64,000 nt of DNA from Linum tenue (Eukaryota; Streptophyta; Magnoliopsida; Malpighiales; Linaceae): contig CAMGYJ010000009.1 of assembly GCA_946122785.1 (NCBI GenBank), positions 27,191,633 to 27,255,632 of the forward strand. Direction: 5' to 3'. Positions 46,061 to 56,263 of this stretch are shown one piece after another; position 1 is the stretch's first letter; every line of letters starts with the position of its first letter. The notes beneath the pieces are model-generated. The model searched no databases and had not been told where the DNA came from. It saw only the letters and a list, made by a program, of their open reading frames with translations. The translations under genes and the position numbers were made by a program.

Positions 46061-47317
46061 GTGGAGCATAGAGACGACCAATTGAGTAGCGAATCCGAGG
46101 ACGAGTACGAGATGGAGGGCGAAGACATCCCACAACCGGGGAATGCTCGACAGGCTCCCCCGGTGAATCAGCATCCACCACCACCGCCGGGTCCCACCTT
46201 GGAGTACTACTACACTCCACGGATTGCTCACATCTGCCCGGTCATCCTCTATCCGCCCATTCCAGCAAACAACTTCGAGATAAAGCCATGCTGGATTCAA
46301 CTCATCACATCCTCTATCCAGTTCCATGGCTTGAAGGATGAGGAAGCCCGGGTGCATCTTTCCCGTTTTCTGCAGCTGACGAACGGGTTCAAGCTGAACG
46401 GTGTTCCGGATGACGCAATCCGCCTTCACCTCTTCCCCCATTCTCTGGCAGGGAATGCTAAGAGGTGGTTGGAGACCCAGCCCCCATTGTCCATCACTTC
46501 TTGGGACGATCTGGCAGACAAGTTCGTGCACAGGTACTATCCGGCATCGAAGACCACAGAGATTCAGCGGGAGATCACTCACTTCCGCCAAGAGCCAGAT
46601 GAGTCACTTCGTGATGCATGAGAGCGGTACATGGGATATTTCTGGCAGTGTCCCCATCATGGCTTCAGTGATGCTTTCATAGTGGGGAACTTCTACAGTG
46701 CCCTCACCCCAGACAGCCAGAGGGTGATCGAGTCTCTATGCCCAAGAGGGGATATTCTCACTAAGACTCCACCCGAGCTGAACCAGATGATCAGTACCTT
46801 GGCTGCCCGCGATCATTCCTGGGGGCAGAGCAGCAGAGGCAGAAATTCCCGGGACCGGGGTGTGCACGCTATGGAGGCCAGGTCCGGGTTAGAGCAGCAG
46901 GTGGCTGAGTTGGTGCAGACATTGAAGCAGCCCAACAGTCTCCTTCCGGGCCGAGGTACAGCTCCGCCTCTAGTTGCTCAGTGTCAGTGGTGTGAGAGCC
47001 CGAATCACCGGGTGGAGGACTGTCAGGCCATGAGGGAGTCCTCTACTCCCCAAGAGCAGGTGGACTTCATCGCAAATGCTCGACGCCTGGACCCATATAG
47101 CAATACCTACAATGAGGGATGTCGCCAGCATCCCAACTTCGCCTGGAGCAGCAACACCACTAAACCACCTGGTTTTCCAGCACCAGTGGGTGGTTTTCAG
47201 CAGAGGCAGGGGCCACCACCACAGCAGCAGCCCTACCTGCCTAGGCAGTGGCAGCCATTCCAGCAGCCCCAGCGACAGTATGCCGAGCCAGCAGCAGCCC
47301 CAGCTCCCAATAACTAG
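46061..47317 (+). pseudogene. Athila-like gag, interrupted by two in-frame stops
   Basis: Capsid protein. The retrotransposon gag domain covers AKRWLETQPPLSITSWDDL near 46460 and the zinc knuckle CQWCESPNHRVEDC lies near 46985, followed by a Gln/Pro-rich stretch. A TGA at 46619-46621 and a TAG at 47315-47317 are in the same frame as the flanking coding sequence, so a single 903-codon frame (46061-48769) is split only by these two stops. Both fit G-to-A/C-to-T changes of Trp and Gln codons; readthrough cannot be excluded. Confidence 0.85.
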
Positions 47318-48769
47318 ATGACCGATCTGAAGAATATTTTGGCGGCATTCATGACCACCAGCCAGGCGAATTTCACGAGGGTGGACCAGAGCATAGCCTC
47401 TCTGGAGGCAGGACAGAGGAACCAGGGTGCTATTCTGCAAGATTTACAGCACCAAGTCGGTGTCCTAGCGCGCCAACTTACTGCTCGGGCCCCGGGGACT
47501 CTACCTGCCACCACCATCCCCAATCCACGGGAACCGCACGAGCAGCTGGATGCCATCTTCACCATGAGTGGCAGACCTACATCGGCTGATCCTGCCCCGA
47601 CCAGGCAGGAGGAACCACTACCTGCTTCAGCACTTCCAGCCGGTGATGCAGAAGTGAGGGTGGAGAAGGAAGCCCCTGCTCCCAAGCCACAACTAGTGGT
47701 TAAGGAGCACGTACCCCAGCTTCCCTTCCCCACTCGCCTACACAAAGACAAGCTGGAGACTGAGTTTGCCAAGTTTATGGCAATGTTGAAGCAGCTCAAC
47801 ATCAGTATATCGTTTGTGGAGGCACTGTCGAAGATGCCCAAGTATGCAAAGTTCATGAAAGATCTCCTCACCAACAAGAAGAAACTTGGGGATCTTTCGA
47901 CAGTGATGCTCAGCAAGGAGTGTTCTGCTATCCTGCAGAACAAGCTGCCCGAAAAGCGCAAGGACCCAGGGAGTTTTACTATCCCTCTTACTATTGGCAG
48001 CATGCATGTAGGCAAGTCCTTGGCGGACCTAGGCGATAGCATAAACGTCATGCCATATAAGTTGTTTAAGAAGCTAGACCTAGGCAAACTTATCCCTACT
48101 AGGATGAGCATTCAGCTAGCTGATCGTTCCGTTGTGCATCCTAGGGGTATCATAGAGGACCTGCTTGTTAATGTGGGTGCATTCACATATCCTGTTGACT
48201 TTGTTATTCTGGATATAAATGAGGATGTGGATGTGCCTTTGATTTTAGGGAGACCATTTCTTGCCACCGCCAAGGCACTAATTGATGTGCATGAGGGTAA
48301 ACTGATACTGCGTGCTGGAAATGAACAGGCTACCTATGCTGTGACTGAATTCGATCACTGTGCTATGATTGCTGTCACACCTGTGCATGCTATTTCTGAC
48401 CCGGTACACGAGCCTGTCGTGTATCCGTCTGCATCTCCCATTTTGCAGGACCCTCCTCTCACTCCTTCGCCGCCACTCCATCCAGCCTCGTCTCCGAGCA
48501 AAAAGATCAAGGAGGAGTGGCGGCCGAAGCAGCAGGTTGCTAAGCCTGCACGGAATAAGGATGGAGACCACTACGAGCTGGTCCCGCCCCCTGCACCACG
48601 ACCACCCTGGCCGTCCGGGTACTCACTCGCCTGCATCTTGCCGGATGGCCAGGTCAAGCTAACCAATGTTGGTGGTTGCACCCGTCGGGTGCATGGCCAC
48701 AACCTGAAGCTGTACCTCAATACCGACGTGGATCCGCTCTTGGAGGCACCTGTTCCTGCACCTCCCTGA
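47318..48769 (+). CDS. Athila-like gag end, aspartic protease and integrase-tail fusion
   Basis: 483 codons. Residues about 1-80 continue gag (ILQDLQHQVGVLARQL). A conserved Athila region follows (LPFPTRLHKDKLETEFAKFM, MPKYAKFMKDLL). The retroviral-type aspartic protease has DLGDSINVMPYKLFKKL near residue 236, where Athila relatives usually have DLGAS, and IILGRPFLATA-type strand (here PLILGRPFLATAKALIDV) near 48250. From about residue 360 a Pro-rich linker leads to DGQVKLTNVGGCTRRVHGHN, resembling the extreme C-terminus of Athila integrase. RT through integrase core is missing without loss of frame. Confidence 0.82.
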   Translation: MTDLKNILAAFMTTSQANFTRVDQSIASLEAGQRNQGAILQDLQHQVGVLARQLTARAPGTLPATTIPNPREPHEQLDAIFTMSGRPTSADPAPTRQEEPLPASALPAGDAEVRVEKEAPAPKPQLVVKEHVPQLPFPTRLHKDKLETEFAKFMAMLKQLNISISFVEALSKMPKYAKFMKDLLTNKKKLGDLSTVMLSKECSAILQNKLPEKRKDPGSFTIPLTIGSMHVGKSLADLGDSINVMPYKLFKKLDLGKLIPTRMSIQLADRSVVHPRGIIEDLLVNVGAFTYPVDFVILDINEDVDVPLILGRPFLATAKALIDVHEGKLILRAGNEQATYAVTEFDHCAMIAVTPVHAISDPVHEPVVYPSASPILQDPPLTPSPPLHPASSPSKKIKEEWRPKQQVAKPARNKDGDHYELVPPPAPRPPWPSGYSLACILPDGQVKLTNVGGCTRRVHGHNLKLYLNTDVDPLLEAPVPAPP

Positions 48770-50661
48770 GTATCCACCATGGGCGTGCAGCTAAAAGACG
48801 GTAAAGAAGCGCTTGTGGGGAGGCAACCCCACCACGGTTTGACTTTCTTTCTTGTGTTTTGAGTCGGATTGTAAACCGGTTTGGTTTTGGTTTGTTTTCC
48901 TTTGTTTTGGATGATGTACTATTGGGCTGACCATTGGACCTAACGTATGTGTTTGAGCTTTTTGGTTTCCTTTAGCTCTGCCTGTGTTCCCGACTGGTCC
49001 TCTCTCCAGTCCGTTCCATGCCGACTGGTCCATTTCCAGTCTCCTGCAGTCTGTGCCCACCGGTAACATCGTTCCCCTTTCCTTCCCTCTTCTCCATTGA
49101 GGGCAATGTCGATCTTAAGTGTGGGGGGGATGTTTATCTTTTGACTGCATTGGATCTGTTTGTGTGCTTGGAGCCTAGTCCACTGTCCAAATCTCGAGAT
49201 TTAAGGGCTCCAAGCACTGTTGTTTGCTTGATGATTGATCGTATTGACACTGTGGATGTGATTAGAGAATTGAATGGCTTTTGACTCGATGCATGACAAC
49301 TTGAGTGTGACTAAGAAAGCCTATTACGATGACTGAGATATGTAGTAGAGTTGTGTAGGGGTTCAGTTTTCAACTGTTTGCTTACCAACTGCGACTTGCA
49401 TTTGATCACTTGCTTTTGACAGTCATTTATGCATCTAGTTCAGGGAATCAGAATGTGAGATAGAGCATATAGGTAGCCATGTGAGATTTGAGCCTGCTCG
49501 TTTCTTTCTTGTGCGATAGATTCCTCTTCCATGAAATGCAGCATTCACGTTGTCATTAGCTAAGATGATGGAGGCATAGGATTAGCCCACGACCAAAACT
49601 GACTGTCCTGATGTGTCACATCCCCTAGTCAGCCCCTTTGAGCCGTGTGTTATCCTTTCTTTCGGTCTAGAATGAAAAAAAATCACCCTTTGCATCTTTT
49701 AGAAGGTTCCACAGAATGGTTTTTGCATGTTTTCTGCTGTTTCTGCTAAATGTAATATGAGTGATGGAGGTAGTGCTTAAAAGTTGGGCGTGTGTTTGAA
49801 AATGTGCAGAGGTGGTGGTTCTCTTAAGGAATGAATAAAGAAAAACAAAGAAAAAACATGAAAGCAAAAGAGAGCCACCACCAAAAATCTGAATAGTGCC
49901 CATTAAGTAGTGTTTCTTAGCGGTTTGGCTTGGAAATGCTAGCATTTATATAACCTCCTTTGCTCTTGTGCCCTAAAGAAGTTGAGTAATGCAGAATAGC
50001 AGAAAGAAAGTTACTGGTTTGTTTGACTTTGATTTTTGTTGGGTTTGGGAATGTGGAACCTTGTGCTATCACTTCCACCACCTAAAAGGCCTTATCCCCA
50101 TGTCCAAGACCCTAGCCAGTCATTTGAACCTGTGTCTAAGACCTCCAGATTAGTTAGTGGTGACACCCCCTATGTGAACTCTAGCATTTAGAGGCTGCAT
50201 TCATGGTGAAGAGACGTTAGGGAGTGAGAGAATAAGCATGCGCATTTTTCGCAGCAAATTGTCCTGACCCCACTGGTCGAGAGTGAGCGATTCATTTTCT
50301 CATATTCTCTATACTCTTTACCCCGGTGAGGACCTAGATTGCTCGGTCTTGATTCTGATATCTTGAGCTTTGTGCATGAAGTGACTGTTTTGAACAAGTG
50401 GTTGAGTCAAGTCTATGTTGGTTGGTGAACAGACGGGAACTCTTTCTTTGCTCGACTTTATTGCATTCGAATGTCATCTGTGGTGGTTGTCTAGGTTGTC
50501 GTTCGAGTTGCCATGTGTTGATGATCGAAAGCCAGTATGATCCATGTGTTTTGTGCCGATATGATTTGCCCTAAAGCCTACTTGACTGAAACGTTTTGAG
50601 CTTACCTGGTGTCTGACTTGGTTTGCTTAGGGACAAGCAAACGGTTAAGTGTGGGGGAGTT
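48770..50661 (+). other. Non-coding 3' region of the Athila-like element with two polypurine tracts
   Basis: No envelope-like or other gene. TTAAGTGTGGGGGGG at about 49115-49129 and TTAAGTGTGGGGGAG at about 50645-50660 are near-copies; the second abuts the 3' LTR and is the functional polypurine tract. Short open frames are spurious. Confidence 0.75.
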
Positions 50662-51999
50662 TGATAGACCGATAATTACACATGTTTTCACTCCTATTCT
50701 GAAGCCGTTTGTGATGTGGAATCTCGTGTTTTAAGCCGATTTCACGCTAGGTTGTGTGTTTATGTCATATTTCAGGACCCGGCGTTGGAATCGAGGCGGA
50801 GAAACGAGTTCTGGGTCGAAAGGAGCGAAGTTGGGACGAAGGAGGCTGATGGATGAAAATACCCGGCCATGACCAAGAATACCCGGCCGGGTATTATTCC
50901 TTTGGGCGCCCCGCGAGAAACAGAAGGGGGCCCGGGCAGAAGGCTAAAATCCCCGGTCGGGGATTATAGAGTCAGACCGGGGATTTGCCCCTGGATGAAA
51001 CGGTGCGCTTCAATTATACCCGGTCGAGACCCAAAATACCCGACCGGGTATTTCGACCGGGTATCGCGATCTGCCAGCTGATTTAAGGAAAAGGAAGGCC
51101 ATCTTGCAAGGGTTCCGAGTTTTGGAGAGAGAAAGCGATCCCTAGAGAGAGAAAGCGACGAACCAGAGTTCCCAAGTGCCATAGCTTGATCTTCATCACC
51201 ATTGGAGCCCGGCTTGAGCTTGGAGAAGTGCCGATTAAACGTCCAGGAGCAGAAATCCGTCTTCACAGTATGATTTCCGCATCTGAATCTGCTTTTGCTT
51301 CTTTCTCTATGGAGTAGTTCCCCCATTCATCTGGGTATGGGGAACCCTAGATTTGTATGCTAGGCCTGATTGTATGAACCCAAGTACAGAGTTTGTGAAT
51401 TGATTATATTCGATTGAGGTTTGAATGATTGAATGACTTGAATCCTGATCAAATTCCTGTTGTTTCTGCTTTGACCTAGAATGAGAATATCTGCCTAGGT
51501 TGATAGAGTATCCTTAATAGAAGGTGGCGAATTGGTGACTTTAGTCGAGGAGCCAATTCGCTATTCTGTACCGAACTCATTTCGGTAGTGGAGGTTTGGT
51601 TCGCTAGGGCCTCAATCTGTTTACTCCGGTGGATGTTAGTCGCCCGCTAGAGACTCAGATTGAGAGGGTCTGAAGACCTTTAGTCGAGACTTCAAACTAT
51701 TTAAGAACCTCCCACAGTATAACTTTCATGAAAACTGAACTTGGTAAATTGCAATCCGACTTAACTGCAGTCTAGGGGGAACCATATCGGGTGACCTCTC
51801 TTGACTTCAACCGTTTAACTTGCTTTGTGTTTTTGTTTGCTTGAATCTGCACTAAAATTTCATTGCTAGATAACGAGAATTCACCGAGTAGTCATCACAT
51901 CTAGGACCCGGGTTGACAATAAAACCCAAACCCGCTATACTACGCTTTAGGAAGTGGTTACACTTGGCCATTTTCTAGAGTGACAGTAGGAGTGAGTCA
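50662..51999 (+). repeat. 3' LTR of the Athila-like element (1338 bp)
   Basis: Starts TGATAGACCG and ends GAGTGAGTCA, followed by GAATC. It shares its backbone with the LTRs at 332-2831. Confidence 0.92.
50853..51068. promoter_or_regulatory. Cluster of CCCGGCCGGG/CCCGACCGGG-type palindromes in the LTR
   Basis: Variants include ATACCCGGCCGGGTAT near 50879, CCCCGGTCGGGG near 50950 and ATACCCGACCGGGTAT near 51035, followed by GATTTAAGG. It takes the same place in the LTR as the CACGGCCGTG cluster of the 1-2831 array. The 5' LTR carries the same cluster at 45299-45514. Confidence 0.45.
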
Positions 52000-52388
52000 G
52001 AATCCCAGACGGCTCACCGCCTCAGTTACTCGCGCAATGCATCGTGGCTCGCCCTCTATGTTGCCGCCTCCAGACCCCCCACTATTACCGCGTCGGATAA
52101 TCAATACTCCGCGACCACTAGCTCGCACCCGCTCGCCCACTCCCAGATGCAAGCACACCAGCGTCCGCATCCGCGTCGGAAGAGTCATGACTCATGGATG
52201 ACCCTTTCCGACTCGACGTCAAGTGATGATGTCACCGGAGCCCCCTCATCGTCCTCAACTCTGCCGCCGTCCCCGTTGCCGGAACCGGCCAGATCCAGCG
52301 AGGGATCAGTGGAAACATGGGAGAAAGACGAGAGATTACCTTCTTCACCTTGCACGACCTCGGTCTCGTTGATGTTGGTGCTAGACAT
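52000..52388 (-). pseudogene. N-terminal part of the Tat-like antisense ORF
   Basis: The frame starting at 52388 (MSSTNINETEVVQGEEGN) gives an acidic, Ser/Gly-rich N-terminus and runs to 52185. An overlapping frame continues to the Athila-like insertion point. This is the start of the coding region whose later parts are at 44963-45107 and 32465-34472. Confidence 0.6.
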
Positions 52389-52759
52389 GGCTACACTTCA
52401 AGTCTCAACAACAGCAAAAGGAGAATCACGGTTGCAGAAGATGGAGAGAAATCTCGGAGATCAGGAGAAAATAGGAGAAAAGAGAAAGGGCAAGCAGAAC
52501 TCGATGGGAACAGAGTGAGTTTTACCCCCGGAGAGCAGGCTCATATTTATAGTTGGTGATGGTCAGTCGAAAGGTTAAAGTTACATCGGGAAACGTAAAC
52601 GTCAGCGTTTTCAAATTTCGAAACCGCCGCCAAAACCGCACATTCACACAAGGACACGTGGACAACCTAGATCCCAGGAAATCATACCAGACATAGGCAC
52701 TAGCCGTTGACGTCACCAGTTCCGCGCAACGCCTGGGGGGCATGGCACACCCACGAGGG

Positions 52760-53275
52760 AGAAAAAAGCACCCCTAAAATCGCGCGGAAGATCAAATGAG
52801 AACCGCCCAGAATATCCTCGCGAAGATCACGCCAAAATCGCGCGGAAGATTAAATGAGAGTCGCACAAAAGAATCTCGCGAGGACCATGCCTACACGAGT
52901 CAAATCGCACAGAAGATCAAACAGAAAAACGCGCGGAAGATCAAATGAGAACATCCCAAAATATCCTCGCGAAGATCACGCAGACCTGAGCCAATCGCGC
53001 GGCAGATCAATCACGCGCGCAAGATTAAATGATAGTCGCACAAAAGAATCTCGCGAGGACCACGCCTACACGAGTCAAATCGCACAGAAGATCAAACAGA
53101 AAAATGCGCGAAAGATCAAATGAGAACCACCCAGAATATCCTCGCGAAGATCATGCAGACCTGAGCCAATCGCGCCGCAGATCAATCACGCCCGGAAGAA
53201 TCTCACGAAGATCACGCCCGGAAGAATCTCACGAAGGTCACGCAGACCCGAGTCAATCGCGCAGAAGATTAAACA
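52760..53275 (+). repeat. Tandem repeat of about 175 bp (AT/CG-rich, TCGCGCGGAAGAT units)
   Basis: Two nearly identical units at an offset of 175 bp (for example AAAGAATCTCGCGAGGACCA near 52866 and 53041), plus partial units built of shorter pieces such as AATCGCGCGGAAGATCAAAT. It sits just inside the 3' LTR of the Tat-like element. Confidence 0.85.
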
Positions 53276-53300
53276 TGTGGCATTCGCGGAATACCCCCTG

Positions 53301-53312
53301 ATGGGGGGCAAT
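53301..53312 (+). promoter_or_regulatory. Polypurine tract of the Tat-like element
   Basis: ATGGGGGGCAAT directly before the 3' LTR. Confidence 0.7.
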
Positions 53313-53874
53313 TGTTGGGTATATGACTCAGATCTTGCCGGGCCAAGGAAACACCCTAAACGACGCCGCAGCGAGAACTAGGCGCGCCAGCACTGACGTA
53401 AGCACACCAGTCACGAGCGCAATGAGACCTGCACGCGCAGACAAGGTCCGAGGCACCGAACGATGACGTTCCAGTGGAGCGTCGACCAGGCTGGGAGAAG
53501 TCGCAAACGACACCGCATCCCTCGGGAGCAGTCACATCGCCGTCCCATCACTGTCATAGGGACCATCATGGATAAACCCCCTAGTCCTAGGTAGAAGTAT
53601 GGTCTTAAGTCTGACATGTCAGCAGTCATGTCACCCTGTAAACTCACCCACCACCATGTAGCCTATAAATATGACATTTACTCCGGTGGGTGAGGGGATC
53701 GCAATTTTCAGATTCTATCTCTATAAACATCAACTTCTCTCTCTAAAGACAAATTCCCTCAACCTTGTTCTCCAAGATCTTGGTTCTACGTCATATAGTC
53801 AATTTTCCTTGCTTACTCCCCTTGGCCCACTTTCTTTCCCGAACCTCACTCCTACACTCAGTTAGGTTCAAACA
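53313..53874 (+). repeat. 3' LTR of the Tat-like element
   Basis: 562 bp, pair of 25288-25849, followed by the GTTAC duplication. Confidence 0.92.
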
Positions 53875-53987
53875 GTTACCTTGTATTTTATCTAGTTGCA
53901 ATTTGGGTCAAGTCGCTTAGGGTTGGACAACAAGAAACGGGTATTTAGGTATACGCATACCCATTCCTTTTTTTATGGTTACGAGCA

Positions 53988-54780
53988 ATGTAGTCAAAAT
54001 CGTAGGATTTTAGGATTTTACTTAGGGATTCCGATCCTTTTTTTACTATAAAATCTATGGACCTTAAAATCGTTCAAAATCGGATATAAAATCGTTAAAA
54101 TTGTACAAAAATCGGGATTTTGATCCTATGTGAAGAAAATAGGCAGTTTGAGACAATTCAAAAGAAGCAGAACTGTCTCGGTGGAAAGGGCAATGACAAC
54201 TATTTTCTCATATATTTTTCCTATTAAAAGAACATTTGAAAAGGGGAAAAAACCTAATTGGAGTTCGGTCAATCCCTTTCCCTTCTCCTTGTTTAACTAA
54301 TCGGTAAAATAGTTGTCATAATATTGTAAGTATGAAAGAATTAACATCATCATTAACAAATTAATTGATTAATGAATATATTTGTACCAAACCAATGACA
54401 TTAAAATTCTTATTGGAGTTCACTTATTCTTAGTTTTAAATCATGCTTAATAGACGATGTCAAAATACTACTTTGAGTTCAACTACATAAACACAACATT
54501 AAAAACAAGAGCAAACTCCATGAGCTCTATCCCTTCCTCATAAATTACTTTGAGTTACACATTAAATAACAATTAAAAGGATGATTTTGGAACATTAATC
54601 TTGAAAATTATCACTTTAAATGTTATATGTCTTTGTGTTATTAATGATTTACCTTATTAATATTATTATATTTTAATTTCTATGTGATACTTAAAATCCT
54701 ATGATTTTACGATTTGATTTTACGATTCGGATTTTACCCCAGTTTTTGATTTTAGGTAAAATCTCGATTTTGACTGCTTT
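53988..54780. mobile_element. 793-bp TIR element (AGTCAAAATCG family)
   Basis: Ends ATGTAGTCAAAATCG and, inverted, AAAGCAGTCAAAATCG. Flanked by GGTTACGAGCA (53977-53987) and GGTTATGAGTA (54781-54791), an 11-bp duplication with two C/T differences. Subterminal repeats of TAGGATTTTA/AAAATCG. Non-autonomous. Confidence 0.65.
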
Positions 54781-55029
54781 GGTTATGAGTATCCATATAT
54801 GCGTATTTTTATTTTTACGGAATGAGAATTGAGATAAAAAAGTTTTATTATGGGTACACGCGGATCACCCATTAATACCTATTTGAATATTAAGGATATC
54901 CGTACTACCTGCCCAACAATGTTGAATTCAAAGATGACAAACAACTACCATGTCACTGTGCAATCCACTTTGTATCAGGTAAAAGCTTACAAGAGGGGGG
55001 ACTTTGTTGCCTATTTTGTCATCCGTAGG

Positions 55030-55711
55030 TAGGGATTGCAACAAAACCCGAACCCATGGGTACCCACCCGACCCAACCCGGTCAACGCGGGTAAAACCCG
55101 TGTTGATGGATTTTGGGCTGGCTTCAGGTTTAAACCCGCTACACTATTCATCGGGTCGGGTTGGGTTTGGGTTTAGGTAAACCCGCCCCATGGGTACCAA
55201 CCCACACATATAATTACTTTCCCGGTATATTTAATATTCTAAATATTATATCTTCCTTAAACAATTAACATTCTTTATGTTTGTGGAGAAATATATAATT
55301 TGTTGTTTCTAATTGTTTAGAATGAAGTTGATATTATGAAGTGGAGAGTGAAGAAACTTAGTTGACGAGGAAGAAGCTTTCAATTAATCTTATTGTTTAT
55401 AAATGTTTATCTTTAATTTTGAACAATTTGTATTGATCATTTGCGGTTTGCTTGTATGCTCTATATTGGTGTTTTTTGTATGAATAATTTGTATGAGAAA
55501 ATTAATGTTAAACTTTTGTTTTGAAAGAAACTTGTTATTGTAAATTTTTTACCACAAAAACCCATGGATACCCACGAACCTGCGGATACCCAGCGGGTTG
55601 GATTGGGTTTGAGTTTTTCAAACCCAACGGGGTTTACCCCGGACTTTTGTGGCGGCTAAACCCATAAATTTAGGTTTGGGTTTGACAAAACCCGACCCAT
55701 TGTCATTCCTA
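55030..55711. mobile_element. 682-bp hAT-like MITE rich in AACCCG/CGGGTT
   Basis: Starts TAGGGATTGCAACAAAACCCG and ends with the inverse of TAGGAATGACAATGGGTCGG. Flanks TCCGTAGG and TCAGCAGG (55712-55719) match at six of eight bases. Many GGGTT/AACCC motifs form long hairpins. No transposase. Confidence 0.65.
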
Positions 55712-56263
55712 TCAGCAGGGACACCTTTATACAGAGAAAACCAAACACTATCAAGCCTCCATCCATGCATGTGGATGACTATGTTGCTAGTGACAGTGAG
55801 AGGTGTCGACTGGGTGGGGAATAATTCTTATGTTATTCCTGTCCAATGATTAGGATCTGGTGGTGGGATCCCAAATGATATGAATGAGACAGACAGCCCT
55901 TCTAAAGCCTTAACTTCCATTAGAGGAAATGAATACAAGGTTTATAGGTTATTCGTGGGTACTCGTTATCCATCCTATACGAGTAATGGGTATCCATTAA
56001 TTTGTACGGGTTTGTGACGTGGAATTGAATTTCCTCTCCAAATGGGACTGGATACCCGTTGCCCACTCCTAAAGTTGCTCTTTGGTTCATGAAGTACACA
56101 CTTTTTTAAACGAACCTTTTGTACTATGAACTTTGTTATAAGAATGATATAAGTTAATTTTTATAGTTAGATGTTTGTTTACACCCAAAAGATAATATTG
56201 TACCATTGATTATTAACAAGGCATATATTGTTTTTATTAGGCAAGATCAATAATAACAACTAA

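Larger units (their letters stand above)
45108..51999 (+). mobile_element. Athila-like retrotransposon lacking RT and integrase
   Basis: 6892 bp between identical GAATC duplications (45103-45107 and 52000-52004). The 3' LTR is complete (50662-51999); the 5' LTR is truncated at about 46018. The interior has gag and protease followed directly by the short C-terminal tail of integrase, then about 1.9 kb of non-coding DNA with two polypurine tracts. RT, RNase H and the integrase core are absent, so it can move only with proteins from a relative. Confidence 0.9.
25288..53874 (+). mobile_element. Tat/Retand-like Ty3 LTR retrotransposon, host of the nest
   Basis: Identical-length LTRs (562 bp) at 25288-25849 and 53313-53874 both start TGTTGGGTAT and end TTCAAACA. 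The 5-bp duplication GTTAC is present at 25283-25287 and 53875-53879. The 28.6-kb span shrinks to about 10.5 kb once the insertions at 31130-31782, 34473-44962 and 45108-51999 and their duplications are removed. About 13 differences separate the LTRs by eye (about 2.3%), nearly all transitions. Coding regions have frameshifts and stops, so it is dead. Confidence 0.92.
53918..56071. mobile_element. hAT-like element carrying two nested TIR elements
   Basis: The left end TAGGGTTGGACAACAAGAAA and the inverted right end TAGGAGTGGGCAACGGGTAT resemble each other. The flanks AAGTCGCT (53910-53917) and AAGTTGCT (56072-56079) form an 8-bp duplication with one transition. Inside are the elements at 53988-54780 and 55030-55711; without them about 660 bp remain. 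No transposase frame. The two ends could also belong to different copies of the family. Confidence 0.5.

Noticed and set aside
48770..50661. Envelope-like gene expected in some Athila elements
   Set aside because: No frame longer than about 90 codons and no transmembrane or signal features beyond chance hydrophobic stretches.
52854..53301. Two plus-strand frames with repeated Arg/Ser-rich peptide
   Set aside because: Produced by the 175-bp tandem repeat next to the 3' LTR; no start context or homology.
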